Shown here piece after piece: positions 22,653 through 33,798 of a DNA stretch of 64,000 nt. Where the stretch lies: positions 1,116,001 through 1,180,000 of the forward strand of contig MCGT01000004.1 in the NCBI GenBank assembly GCA_002104935.1. The letters run 5' to 3'. Source of the DNA: Hesseltinella vesiculosa. Its lineage: Eukaryota > Mucoromycota > Mucoromycetes > Mucorales > Cunninghamellaceae. The notes under the pieces are model-generated. The model did no database searches. It saw only the letters and a program-made list of their open reading frames with translations, and had not been told where the DNA came from. The first letter of the stretch is position 1; every line of letters starts with the position of its first letter. The translations under genes and the position numbers were made by a program.

Positions 22653-23669
22653 CTACTGTTTAATTTCAACACGTCTCAAAAAATCGGATATCATGTCCAT
22701 AAGTGTGTCTGGTTGTTCACTATGAAGCCAATGTGTTGCTCCAGGGATGACATTGATTGTGGAAGCCGGGAACTGCTCAAGCACTAGTTCAGGATGCGTG
22801 ACAAAAGGTTTTTTGTAGCTGGATGCACCGCCCAGGACGAAGAGAGTCGGCAAGCTGCTTTTGTATCCCTGAATGAAATCCCCCATGTTGCCCAGCGCGT
22901 TCGTGATGATTGGCAAAGGTACACGGAAGCGATAGACACCATCGACTGGCGATTTCTTCAGGTTCGTGAGCAAGAAATGACGGACATATTCATCGGGCTC
23001 GTAGCGAGCCATGATGGTATTTGCTTCCGTTTGCCTTGTCAGTTGCAACCTTTCAATTTCCCACATGCCTTTGCAGTAATTATCAAAATCGTGCAAGAGC
23101 TGTGCTCGTAAAGGTGCAATATCCAGAACAACGAGGTTGGACAGTAGATTTTGATTCAAAAGGGCAAACGTCATCGCGGCTTTGCCACCCCTAAAAAAAG
23201 AGAATCAGGCTGATTTGACAGAATGCGCCTTGGCCCACTTCTTTTTTGCCTACATGGAATGACCGATGAGGGTTGGAGCTCGGATATCCTGCTCTTGTAA
23301 CCAGCTTTTTAGGTCTTGAGCCATTGCTTCATACGTGTGAGGTTCAACGTGGGGGCTGTCACCGTGGTTTCGCATATCCTACAGAGGGATCAAGTGAGCA
23401 TAAGATCCAGGATGGCCAGGGCAAACACTTACCAAAGTGTATACATCGGTGTTGAATCGGTGGCTCATTGCCTTGCCCAAGGTCTTCCAGTTTTGCTTGG
23501 ACCCAAGAAAACTATGGCAGATGACAAACGGCTGTCGAGAAGGCGTGGAAGGGGCCGTGAATTTGGTGTAGGCCAGTTTTACGGGTTCAAGAGAAATCGT
23601 CGAGTAGTGATGTTGCTTTGGGATCCGGCGCAGACCATGAAATCGTATTGATGTTAACATGACGTCCAT
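22653..23669 (-). CDS. Alpha/beta hydrolase, ABHD11/IMO32-like (copy A)
   Basis: Predicted mitochondrial serine hydrolase related to ABHD11 and yeast Imo32; mammalian ABHD11 protects lipoylated 2-oxoacid dehydrogenases. Three exons. Exon 1 starts MDVMLTSIRFHGLRRIP, a basic presequence-like leader, and carries the oxyanion loop FVICHSFLGSKQNWKTLGKA. Exon 2 begins DMRNHGDSPH. The nucleophile motif GHSMGG is split by an intron whose donor overlaps GTAGGC (ATTCCAT joined to GGGTGGC). Exon 3 has LLTNLKKSPVDGVYRFRVPL, LPTLFVLGGASSYKKPF and the catalytic-His region VIPGATHWLHSEQPD. About 285 residues. The downstream MLTS is an alternative start. A paralogue with the same intron positions lies at 43.4 kb. 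It is divergent from the CaaX-protein gene. Confidence 0.9.
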
Positions 23670-24077
23670 TTTGATCTGTCTCGTACTGGAATTAGCGAAA
23701 AAGAAAAAAAGAGAAAAAAAACCGTCGGCGTTTAAGTAACGATGTTGGCCACCATTTTGGACATGTGCGGAAGATTCAGGCACAAAGGAGAAACGTTGGC
23801 CCGTTCCTTTTCCGCATCTTGAACGTTTTCGCTCATTCGCTTTGAACAATGGACAGGGAAGGGCAAAGGAGGTCTGCCTATTTTAGGCTGTCTATGTGTC
23901 ACAATGACATTCAGCCTCTTTTTTCTTGTTTTTTCCTAGAATGGGTGGTTGTTATTTTCTTGGCAGAAAAGAGCGTTGAAAAATGAAGAATTTCCAATTT
24001 CAACGAGAATGAAAACATTCGACAGATTTTTGAACCAGGCAGAAACGGCGCAAACAATTTTTCTCCTTCTTTCCCAA
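23670..24077. other. Divergent promoter, hydrolase copy A and CaaX-protein gene
   Basis: About 400 bp upstream of both genes. The open frames running into it from both sides are unlikely to be coding: they have A/T-run peptides and no conserved motif. Confidence 0.45.
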
Positions 24078-24896
24078 ATGTCATCCACCATGAATTATCA
24101 GGAGCAGTTAGAAACCTACGCTCGCGATATGCTCTCAACGTACTGGCTGCAGCAACAGATGAATACGCCACAGAGCCATGCTTACGGCCCACCTGCACCT
24201 GCTCAACCAGATTACATGACCAATTGGATGAATCAGCAGCAGCAACACATCGCCCCGCCAATGTCACCCTCGCTGCCTGCCAATCGCAGTGTGTTTGGTG
24301 ATGGTTTTACCCTCTCGCAGCAGCAACAGCAGTCAATACCCATGCAAGCCTCACCGTCTCAGCACCACCCCCAGCACGAGCCGCTAGTGACCGACCAGAA
24401 AAAGGAAAAGACGACATCGAAAGCTGGATCCAGCTTTTGGGCGCCTCGGAGAGACGTGAAGAAGAGAAAGTCATGGTTCAAAAAACGAGCCTCCACATCC
24501 ATTTCGGAAGAGCCAGCCCAACCAGTGATGAAGTCAGCCCATCAGGCTTCATCCGTCGCTTCACCATCACCTCCATACGTGCCCCCTGCCCCATCTCCTC
24601 ATTCAGCACCTCCACAACCTGCTCCCCCACCTCAGACTTCCTCTCTTCAAGCTGCTCCATCTCAACATCAACCACCAGTGTCATCCCCTAATCCTTCTAA
24701 TCAAGGTGATACTCTACAAACCCCCTTTTCAACCGTGCCTGTCCCCTCACAAACCACAGGCTACTTTGTTTATTACCCCCCTGCACCTCCTCCACCCCCT
24801 CCTCCAGCACCCAAACAGCCAGAGTTACCAAAGGGCCCCAAGATCACCATGTCTAATCCAAGATCAGAAACCAATGACCGCTGTTTAATCATGTAG
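24078..24896 (+). CDS. Pro/Gln-rich low-complexity protein with C-terminal CaaX box
   Basis: Single-exon gene of about 272 residues from the chosen start MSSTMNYQEQLETYARDML; the frame is open 129 nt further upstream but without conserved character. The sequence is a short helical N-terminus, a Gln-rich tract (FTLSQQQQQSIPMQ), a basic patch (FWAPRRDVKKRKSWFKKRA), then a long Pro/Ser region with PPAPPPPPPPAPK. The C-terminus is NDRCLIM, a textbook CaaX box with Met last, predicting farnesylation and membrane attachment; the patch KKRKSWFKKR could assist. Proline stretches could bind SH3, WW or profilin partners. No known family recognised. Prenylation is inference from the motif. Confidence 0.72.
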   Translation: MSSTMNYQEQLETYARDMLSTYWLQQQMNTPQSHAYGPPAPAQPDYMTNWMNQQQQHIAPPMSPSLPANRSVFGDGFTLSQQQQQSIPMQASPSQHHPQHEPLVTDQKKEKTTSKAGSSFWAPRRDVKKRKSWFKKRASTSISEEPAQPVMKSAHQASSVASPSPPYVPPAPSPHSAPPQPAPPPQTSSLQAAPSQHQPPVSSPNPSNQGDTLQTPFSTVPVPSQTTGYFVYYPPAPPPPPPPAPKQPELPKGPKITMSNPRSETNDRCLIM

Positions 24897-24995
24897 TGAA
24901 ACAATCAGTGACAAAATAAAAAAAAAAGGACCAGACTTGCTCGATGCCAAAAAGAGATTGATCCCCTGCATTTTTTTTTTTTTTTTACTGATTGC

Positions 24996-25547
24996 CTATT
25001 CTTGCAGGATGCCTTGATCAACAAGGTGGCCTTTTGTCGGCCGGTCAGCGATCTTTTTTTCCAAGTTTTCATGAAGTATCTTTTTGCCTTCATCGGCGGG
25101 GTTTTGCATGGCAGGTGCCACACTCATGTCTGGGGGGAAAAAAGTGTTTTAGCCCAAGTTTACGCTCTCTCTCCAACCTACTTGTTAGAATATTCTGCTT
25201 GAAAAGCGCTTCGGGGGTTGGTCGATGATCAATCTTGTGTCGCAGCGAGTCTTCCACCTTGCGCTTGTTCAATTCTTCTCGGTGCGATTGCAGGGCTGGC
25301 GCAACAGCAGGGTCTGTATATAAAAACAAATGCTCACAGGTGAGCTACTTTACCCAAGCTTAGTTTAAGCAATGACCTTTTAAGATATTCTTTTCCACAA
25401 GATCTTGCACATCAGGACGAGACACTAAGAAGGTCTCAAGAGGATTTTCGGTGACAGCTGAGGAAAAAAAAGGGAGGAGAGAGTTTTAAAATTAGCCCAA
25501 GTCTAGACGCATGCTCTCGTTTTGGTCAAGAAATAAAAATTACTCAT
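24996..25547 (-). CDS. Small RPEL-repeat protein (copy A)
   Basis: About 130 residues built from three RPEL repeats, short motifs that in MRTF and Phactr proteins bind G-actin. Four exons, one repeat per exon from exon 2 on. Repeat 1 is FLVSRPDVQDLVEKNIL, repeat 2 is HKIDHRPTPEALFKQNIL and repeat 3 is KKIADRPTKGHLVDQGIL; each keeps the RPxxxxLxxxxIL core. The last two repeats are preceded by a VAPALQ/VAPAMQ linker. The only start compatible with splicing is a 4-nt first exon (ATG plus A) at 25544-25547 with donor GTAATT joined to CTGTCACC; another upstream start cannot be excluded. Stop follows GILQE. A paralogue sits at 62.8 kb. The repeats are reliable, the first exon is not. Confidence 0.78.
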
Positions 25548-26110
25548 TCTTCAGCTATTTAAGAAAGATAGGACAAAAGAAAAGAAAAGAAGAAAAGGGA
25601 AAGGCAAAATCCCTAGGATACCAAGTTTCAGGGGGTGAAACAGTTTCGTGATCTGCGCTTTGTTTTCTCTCATTTGCCAAAAACGACCTCGGCTGTTTTT
25701 CGAAACCACGTGCCACCAAGGACGGTGTCACCATATGGCACAGCTTGACTCCCTGCTGGCAAAAGATATCTAAAACAAGCTGATTTGTAAAGTGCTGTCC
25801 GAAGGAGCCAAGACCGTCTCGGGCTTTGAATGATGACTGGACGTTTGCCTTGAACCGAGACGCGTGTGCTCCCCAATTCATATTCCCCCTTTATTTTATC
25901 AAAAAAAAAAAAAATCTTCACTGGATGACGACTTTGACCACATGCCATGGTGTGTTACAGACATTGTGTAACTGCTCCTAAGACTTTTCATGGCAGCTTT
26001 TGTCATCTAGAAAGTCCAGCCAAATGACCCTTTTTCAAAGTTCGTTTTTTTTTTCTTTTTCAACAATTTTTTTTGACCAGCAAAGAGAGAGAAAATTGAG
26101 TGCAGAGACC
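25548..26110. other. Divergent promoter region, RPEL-A and RING genes
   Basis: No recognisable gene. A minus-strand open frame of about 100 residues (25555-25881) has mixed composition but no known motif. T and A runs are present. It probably holds leaders of the two flanking genes. Confidence 0.4.
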
Positions 26111-27093
26111 ATGATAGCATCATCTTACCCAAGGTCGTTGCTCTTATTTTCAACAGTCTTGGCATACCAAGCCTATTGCCAGTCAACGCAGCCGCCCATC
26201 GCTACAATCAGCGCATCCAGCCCTCCAACCGCACCCAGCTCCAGTAACTCCAGCAGTGACGACAGTTTCGATTCGATAGGCTACTCGCAAAAAAAGTGGC
26301 AATATTTTTTAATCAGTGCTACGATCTTGTTCATCATGATATCAAGTAAGGGTGAGAGCGGGTTTAAACCAACTCAGCTGAACAACGTGTTTCTTTTTCC
26401 CTCACTCTTTTTTTTTTTTTTTTGCCATTAACGTTGCCTATTCACAGTTGCGGTGTTTTGTCAGCTCTATCGAAGATACCGGCCCAGTAACGACGATGGG
26501 GATATCGAAATTCACGGTTACTATTCTGCAAGATACTTTCCGCCTCAGTTTGTACCAAGGCCGTATAGCCATTTGCCCAGCATCCACACAGACCTGCCAC
26601 CAGAGATGATCGACCGTGCTTATCCACGGCATCTCTATGTCCTACAGCATAAATCAAAAGACACTGACCAAGGCAAAATAACCACGAGCACGGATACCTC
26701 GGCGCTGCATGGAAAAATGGCCCCAGGTGACAACGAGCCTGCTCAACACTCTGACCCTTTGCCAATAGCGCACCCTGCCGAGGAAAAATCACTTTGTCAC
26801 TTGCTGCAAGACAATGCTAACCAAATCTGCATTGTCTGCTTGGAAGATTTCCTCGATCAAGTCTCCATTATCCGAGAGCTGGGTTGCCATCATATCTACC
26901 ATGCTCACTGCATCGGTAAGTGGGTGCGCGCGTGGGAAAAAAAAAGCCAATGTCATATTTTTTTTTCTCCGTAGACTCTTGGCTCTCAAGGAACCCATGC
27001 TGTCCTCTCTGCAAAACTAAATGTGTTCTCCCAGAGATAGATCAAAATGACAACCGCGAATCAATCGCATCCCCTGGATTGTCAGCTCTCTAA
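26111..27093 (+). CDS. Membrane-anchored RING-H2 E3 ubiquitin ligase
   Basis: Predicted single-pass membrane E3 ligase. Exon 1 encodes a signal peptide (MIASSYPRSLLLFSTVLAYQ), a short Ser/Pro-rich luminal stretch and a transmembrane helix WQYFLISATILFIMISIAVF completed across intron 1. Exon 2 is a cytosolic region of about 190 residues that enters the RING. Exon 3 finishes it. The spliced finger shows CIVCLEDF, GCHHIYHAHC and CCPLC, giving C-x2-C, C-x-H-x2-H-x2-C and C-x2-C: a complete RING-H2. Introns at about 26345-26449 and 26916-26974. The protein ends SPGLSAL, about 300 residues. Layout resembles PA-TM-RING/ATL-type ligases, though no PA domain is present. Substrates unknown. Confidence 0.88.
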
Positions 27094-27234
27094 TTTCTCA
27101 CCCCGCACAATGTTTTTTTTAAAAAAAAAATGTTTATAATACGAAAGACGCGAAAAGTGCTATGTACAAGAGTCGTGGGGGATGGGGAATTTCAAGTTGG
27201 GTAAAAATATAATACAGCATGCCGAAAGGTACAA

Positions 27235-27572
27235 TCAATGTTTGGCTAGATAGAGGGCTTTACGCTCTTGCTGATCCAGCGTCATGTGGACTCCTTTGCC
27301 AGTGCACCACAACAGAGTGGAAACAGAAATAGCAATATAAAAAAGGGTGCCATTTTCCAATATATCTGGTGTTGCCCAAACAGAGGGAGCTTTTGCTCTT
27401 GCCATCAGGACATTCTACAAGTAAAAAACAGCCATGTAAGTCCCGCTGAGATGTACTCTTGGAGCTCGATTTTTTTTTTTACCTTGACAGCAGGTGACGA
27501 GACGGCTTGAGCTTGATGGACAAGGAGAAAACAGAACAAAAGAGCCAGGAAAAAAGTGATACCAGAATGCAT
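27235..27572 (-). CDS. Small membrane protein with signal peptide (two exons)
   Basis: Spliced product of 89 residues. Exon 1 (27483-27572) is exactly 30 codons: MHSGITFFLALLFCFLLVHQ then AQAVSSPAVK, a strong signal peptide with an AQA cleavage site. Exon 2 (27235-27414) gives NVLMARAKAPSVW, a predicted transmembrane segment GTLFYIAISVSTLLWCTGK and the tail LDQQERKALYLAKH. Donor GTAAAA and acceptor TTGTAG fit. The mature protein would be about 66 residues with one membrane helix, so it may be a small ER or secretory-pathway subunit. No family recognised. It ends tail-to-tail with the RING gene. Confidence 0.65.
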
Positions 27573-27864
27573 TGTTGCTAATGAGAAAATATGTGACAAG
27601 ATCAATCTGATAAAAAATATCCTTGGAGAATTTATACTTTTTTTTTTCACGCCAAAAAAAAAATCTTTTTCATCTGATAACGACTGATCCTTGCATCTCC
27701 GATTATTTCCTCGGGTCCACTTGAAAAATCAATCACCCATGAGCAGTTCAGCCATTCCTAGCCAAATGCCGTCACTCTCACCACTTAGTTCAAGAGCCAA
27801 AAACGATGTAGGTTGAAAAGCGGTGGTACATAGATATGATACAGACTGCTTTGTTGTGCAGAAG

Positions 27865-28813
27865 CTACTGGCGAAGAGTGGTGTTATAGTTTCTCAGAAT
27901 TCGATCAGATAATCCCTCGTGAGTATCCGGGTGCGGGGTAAAAATACCGTTTAAGCTCCACTGCAAATCATTAAAAAAAAAATGGGACATCCGGGCTGCC
28001 CTGATTATCAGATCGAAAAAGGCGTCCAAACAGTGATGATGTATCCTGAGATATGGATGAGGCGAAAAAAAAAATCGCGTGAGGTTTTGCTGGAGAGCAG
28101 AATAATAATGCAATAATTCATCCAAGAGCCCGCCCAGTCCTTTTAACAACGCAAATTCTTTTTTCCCCCCGTCAATGAGAGCCCGGCCTGCCAATGAAGT
28201 GCGCTGAAAACAGCAATAATCTCTCACCACCATGTTTTCTATCGCAGCAAGCAAAGGAAGGAATTTCAGCCAAGTTTAAACTACCTTTCCTTTTTTGAAG
28301 GAAAGACCAGAGTCATCATGTCAAATCACCTCCGGATCTACCGACAGCAGTAAATGACATTTTCTCTGCACCCTCACCCCAACCTGAATCCGCTTTCCTT
28401 GTTCAAAATCCTCCCCCCTCCCAGGCTTGGGGTGAAAAAAAAATGACTTTTCCGGTTACAAAGTCCGCCGTCCGCGGCATCTCGTTTGCCAAAAGTTTGC
28501 AGGCCAAATCTGCTCCGGCACAATGGACAAATGTGCTCATGTGATTCTGGTTTAGTATAGCTAATTACCAATGACATTTTACCAAGGTGCTGTAAGAACA
28601 TCGCTGATGCTAGCAGATGTGTTTTTGGAAATAGCTGGCAAGATTATGATGATGCGATATGAGAGCGGTTTTTTTTTTTTTTCTGCTTCGAATGCAAAAG
28701 GTGTCAAATCTCCAGACAAAGCCATATTTCAGTGGGAACAGGCTGTCTGCGCTCTCTGCCAGTCGAATTGAATCTACCATCACCTGGGACTGCAACTTCA
28801 TGGATCTCACCAT
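27865..28813 (-). pseudogene. Possible decayed gene with a cysteine-pair (zinc-finger-like) segment
   Basis: Three protein-like stretches lie in order on the minus strand but no intact model joins them: MVRSMKLQSQVMVDSIRLAE (about 28813), then HICPLCRSRFGLQTFGKR followed by a shifted reading containing CRGRR (about 28535), then VVRDYCCFQRTSLAGRALID and KEFALLKGLGGLLDELLHYY (about 28220-28130), ending NYNTTLRQ. CPLCxxxFGL followed by a second Cys cluster is reminiscent of a FYVE or RING-like finger with a frameshift. A GTAACC site after GGACTTT could be a donor. It may also be a live gene whose splicing I failed to resolve. Identity uncertain. Confidence 0.35.
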
Positions 28814-29107
28814 TGCGAGAGTGGCTTGAATTGCCCCCCTGGATGGCAGTGCTAGATTCTTGGTAGAAACTGTCTTGCAAGTGTGACCAATCCCAGCCTC
28901 CAGCTAAGCTCTCGATCGGGATTTTGAATCTTCGCCGTGAATGACAGCTTTTTTTTTTTTGGAAACCTCAATAAAAACATGGAGCTAGAAGAAAGTGTGG
29001 TGGAGGCTGGCTGGGGTAGCAAAGACATTAATCCATGTTTTTTTATTACTTTTTGAAAAAAAAAAATCGAGAAGAAAAAAAAAGGTCGGTCGTGGTGAAA
29101 AGAAAGT

Positions 29108-32100
29108 TCAGGTAGCGGAGGCGACAAAGGGATTGGCGGCTAAAACACGGACCAAGGGCGGGCTGCGAGAATCCTCTGCAGTTATGACCACACGAATAAA
29201 ATCAAAAGGACGAATGACGGATCTCGCCTCTTGAGGAATAGTGCAAAGCTGCTGGCTGTCCGTCGACTCTCCATTGATGGCGCGCAGGGACATGGATCGA
29301 GGACGGCGCTGTCTGGGAGGTGACAGGGTGAGGTCTTTCAAACTGAGGTCTTGGGCAACGTCCGGTGAAGCTTGCTTTTCGGACACGGACAGCTGATGCA
29401 CCATTTGGTCGCTGACGCTTAGATCACCAGCTTTATCGCCCTTGTGGCTGCTGTGGCTGCTGCTGGAGCTAGTACTGTCACGGCTGTTGCGATCGATGAT
29501 ACTGAAATCGTCGTCGTCGTCGTCGTCCACGTCTGTTCGTTCGACAATGGCATCAGAGGTAGGCACGCCAGGCAACCAAAATAAGTTCAACACACCTTCC
29601 AAAGGGCTAAAATGAGACGTTCGCAGGGGCAAATTGATAACATGGATGCGGCGCTCTAGGCCCAGCGCTGGCACAATCACATCAAACGACTGTTTTTGCA
29701 CCCCGACCACAATGGCATCGTGGGTGGTTGATGTCTTCTTGGAAAGTGTCAAATACTTGGAAAGGAGCAAATGATGGCCTTGTTCCTTTGCATTTAAAAG
29801 GGATTGGTCACGAGCATTGCAGTGTTGCGCGATTTTTTGCACATACTCTTCCTCCAGATAGAAACGACGCTCTAAAAAAAAAATGAGGATCCTTTTGGTT
29901 GGCGATCACTGAACAAGTTACCTCCTGCCAAAGCGGCTTGCAGCAAACGATGAACAATCAGGCAGGCATATTTCTGGGACGGGCAGGTAAATTCAGTGTA
30001 GAGAGGCAAGTTCAGGCTGTAGTGATGGTAACGGCTGATGTCGTACACGCCTGTGCAGTAAAACTTGCGTTGGCGCATGGTCTTGAGTATCAGCGTGGTG
30101 ATCACAGACCTGGCGTCTTCGTTCACGATGGCTTCAATGGACTCCTGAAGTGATTTTGAACTGGTGTCATCGATCGAATAGCCGAGGGTGTCCAGGTATT
30201 TTGTGAGCTCCTGCAACTTGCGTTCATTGGGAGGGGCTTGCGACAGTAGGAGAGCTGACTCGGGGAAACTTCGTGAGATGGTTTGAGCAACACCAGAGTT
30301 GGCCAGGATGGAAAACTCGGTCAAAATGTCAGCTCCAGGCAATGGATTAGCCCGCTGCACCTTGACAGGTTTTCCATCTTGCATGTCGACGTCGTATTGC
30401 GCCTCGGGCAAAAAGAGGGCACCCTTTTCCTTTCGGTTGGTCTTCAAGTTTTGGGCGAGACGAAACAGTTGCTGGATGTCGTGTGTTTTGCGCTGAGTTT
30501 CGTCGGTCAAGTCGGCTTGCTGGTCCTCTTGGTCAATGTCCAAGAGGGGTTGGATGTCGGATGGTTTCATGAATGCTCGAGATCTATGTAGAAAATAAAG
30601 TATGTCAAGGCACTGTCTTTTGCACGGCAACGCCTACCTCACGACTGTTTTTCCAATCCAGGTATCAATGACTTGAAGGTTGGTGTTGAATTTCCAAATC
30701 ACAGAGAATGCATATCTGCGGAAAGAGAAGGATGCACTCGTCAGAAACCTTTTCTTCATAAAAAAAGGAGGGTACCTGTCCTGATTGGGTACGAGACCAG
30801 TGCAGTGGGTAGTAAGAGCTTCGGGCCAAAGAGGCACAACGTGTTGCAAAACAACCGCACTACCTTTGTCACGGGCGTCCTTGTCAAGGGGTGTTTGAGG
30901 CTCCACAAAGGCTGTAAAGTCAGACACATGTAGAGCAACTTGGTATGCATCTGATCCGAGTTTTTCAAACGACAAAGCCACGTCATAATCTGTGAGCAAA
31001 AAAAAAAAAAAAAAAAAAGTGAGATACTAGCAAAACCTTGGTCAGCAGGCTATTTACCATTTCTGTCGGTGTTATCAATGGTGTAGCAAGGAATGGCACG
31101 TAAATCTCTGCGGGTAGTGAGCGATTCTTTGGAAGGAGACCAGGGCAAGGATGGGAGGCATTCCATGACAGGCATGGAGAATGGATTTGTTGAGAATTTG
31201 TTGTCTGCCAGGATGGCATGGCATTGGACAGACAGGTCCTCCACCGATCCCAGCTTATTTTCCAAGACACCGAATGGATGAAGCGACGTGATAGGCCATC
31301 GCTTGATCGAACCCTGCCCAAGAAAAGGAAGCGTGTCAGGCAAGCCAGCTTGGTCATTTTGGATTTTCCTGTGCGAATGTTTTACCAGAAAAAGGATGTT
31401 ATCAAAAGCCTTGCTGTTTTCCAGGAACCCTGGGGGAGCTTGCTCCACAGGAATAGCAATCAATGGGACGCGTTTGTCGGTCGGTTTGAACCACACAATG
31501 CGAGGCGAGTTCTCCCTGTCGTCTTCATTGCTGTCACGCTTCCCATGGTGGGCATTTTGGCGTTTGTTGCTAGGTCGCATCAGCCCTAGGGTACTATTCA
31601 TAAAGCAAGTGAGTGAGATGACGTTGTTGGTGTGCCATTTCATTTACCCAGAGAACATCTGGTTTTGGACCCGTTCTAGGATAGCTTCGACGATGCCGCA
31701 GTATTTGGGTTTGACTTGGTCGACGTCTTCTTCACCACCAAAAATGATTTCCTTTTCGTCTTCTTCATCTGGCTTGCGGACCACAGGTTGACCATTGTTT
31801 CGAGCCAGCTTGGCTTCTTCCTTCTCCACCTTTTCGCGCAAGACGCGATCGACTTCTACCAGGCGTACGGCCACCAGATCGCCTTCCAAGGCTCGATTGC
31901 GGTCACGTGAGCCACAGATGTAGATATCGGCATTGAAGGCTTCACAAAACACATAGGCATCCGATCGATTGCGTTTGTTGACACGAAGAAGACCGCTGAC
32001 AAGCTGCATGGATTTCAGATGGGGTGCCACTGCAGAGAATGGCAAATGAGCGGTGAACAGGGCCCGGCGTTGTTGTAATTGCTGTTGCACTGTGTTGTCA

Positions 32101-33144
32101 TCCCGATTGAAGCTGAGGCGCGATGGTGTAAGTGGAACAAAGCCATAGCCTGAGTGACGATTGGAAGTTGCTACAAGTACCCCCCCCCCAAAAAAAAAAA
32201 AAAAGGCGGTCAAAAAAAAAAAAAAAAAGAAGAAGAGTGGTGTTTGCCTTTTTTTTTTAAACCCTTACAAGCACGCCAATCGTTATTCATACTGCGCGAA
32301 CGGCGATTGGCATCAGAGGTATCCAGGACCAAGGAGGGACGCTGATGTTGGTGGTGCTGAGATGGTGGGTTACTCTCCAATTGGAGAGAGATGCGGCGAT
32401 TGGGCGAGGTGACATGCTGAGAGCGGCGATCCTGCTGTGGGCGTTGGTGCGGATCAGCATACAGGTCCGAGTAACGGTAGTAGATGCGTGCATTTGGCTC
32501 AGAGAGACGCCGGTTGTTTCGTTCCGAAGCATTTTCCTCTCGCTGCTGCTGCATAGCAAAGTAGCTGGACGAAGAGGAGGGTGGTTGGGACATGGATTGA
32601 GTGTACTGAGTAGGCTGACGGCTAAAAGCGGTCCAGGAGGCGGCATTGCTGTGGTTGGTGGTCTTGTAACCGTTTAATTTGGCCTCCGCCTCAGCCACGG
32701 CATCTTCTCTGGAAGTCAAAGGAAGATAAACGTCCTCCTTCATGTCGGTACTGTTGTGACGATCCCTCGCCATCAAGGAACGGCGTGACTGGAGCGACGA
32801 TCGTTCTTCATCTACGGTGTGGAGGGCCGTTCGGCCGGTATGATGTGCCAGGGATGGCTGGACAGGTGTAGAGAACCGGGAAGTCAAAGGGTGGGTGGGT
32901 GATCCATGCAATGCGCCATAGACAGAGTGGCTTTTGACCGAGGCAACCAAGTCCGAGGTGGAAGAAGGATGTGACAGCTCAATAGCAGAGCGGCGTTTAT
33001 CCACCTGTAGCAAAAAAAAAAAAAAAAAAAAATTAAGCGACGCCCTGACGACCACTCTATTTTTTTTTAACATGCCTTGATATCCGAGGGTCTGCCAAAC
33101 AACCCATGGGTGGATTCTGGTGCGGTTTGTCCATTTATATCCAT
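29108..33144 (-). CDS. SSD1: Ssd1-like RNA-binding protein with degenerate RNB domain
   Basis: Fungal cell-wall and translation regulator of the RNase II family; yeast Ssd1 binds mRNAs and is thought to lack nuclease activity. The start MDINGQTAPESTHGLFGR leads into a long Ser/Gln-rich disordered region with basic motifs (RRSLMARDR, RRISLQLES) of the kind phosphorylated by NDR kinases. Next come the cold-shock domains: GLLRVNKRNRSDAYVF and ADIYICGSRDRNRALEGDLV are highly diagnostic of Ssd1. The RNB domain follows (ALHVSDFTAFVEPQTPLDKD, FLHRSRAFMKPSD, YDISRYHHYSLNLPLYTEFT). Across an intron the active-site stretch reads IDNTDRN joined to DYDVALSF, where active RNase II enzymes have DxDDAL. The last exon carries a DDDDDDD run, a Ser tract and a C-terminal S1-like end LVRVLAANPF. 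About 1,150 residues in eight or so exons. Confidence 0.93.
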
Positions 33145-33798
33145 GATTTAATAAAAATAAATAAGAATAATAAAAAAGAATGAGGCTAGCGTCGAAAGAT
33201 CGAGCAAAAAAACAAGAGAAAAAAACGAACGGGAAGGGTGGTAAGATTGAATCGACAAGCGTGTTATTGAGAATGAAGCGTCTAGTCGAGTCAATGTAAA
33301 AAGATACAAGGGAAAGAAGATCAAACAACAAAGGGAATGAACAAGAAAAAAAAAAAACGGAAAGGAGAAGAAGGGGGGACAAAAGATTATAAGAAAAAAA
33401 GGAGTCTTCATAAAAGGAGATGGGTAAATAGGGAGTCAGGGATGAATGACACGCTTGACTGAGCCATATGAGCAGGTGACTGTACTTTTTTTCAAGGGGG
33501 GGGGGGAGAGAACGGGAGCCCCAGTCAACAGATGATAAAACAAAAAAAGTCGACTTTCAAGTTGCCATCCCCCCCTGATGAGTGGCGTAAAAAATCGTAA
33601 ATAAAAAAGAAATAAGCTTAGCTTTCCCAAACAGCAATTCGGGTTGGGCACGTGGCAAAGACTGTTGACAAGAAACCAACGAGCCCTTTGCCGTTGCGCG
33701 TTTCAAAAGCGTCTCCACAGTGAACGGATCATCCTCCAAGGAACAGAAATCGTCACGAGATCAACCTTTTTTTTGAAACGCCTTTCCATTTTATTCAA
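33145..33798. other. SSD1 upstream region and ADAT1 3' flank
   Basis: About 650 bp. In the SSD1 transcript orientation the leader is strongly pyrimidine-rich (about 33170-33400). The rest shows G and A runs. No gene seen. Confidence 0.45.

Noticed and set aside
23379..23849. Longer N-terminus for hydrolase copy A
   Set aside because: The upstream extension runs through T-run peptides and is not hydrolase-like; the start at MDVMLTS gives a normal-length protein with presequence character.
29108..33144. DIS3L2-type active exoribonuclease
   Set aside because: The Ssd1-specific cold-shock blocks, the long N-terminal disordered region and the substituted DxDD motif favour Ssd1.
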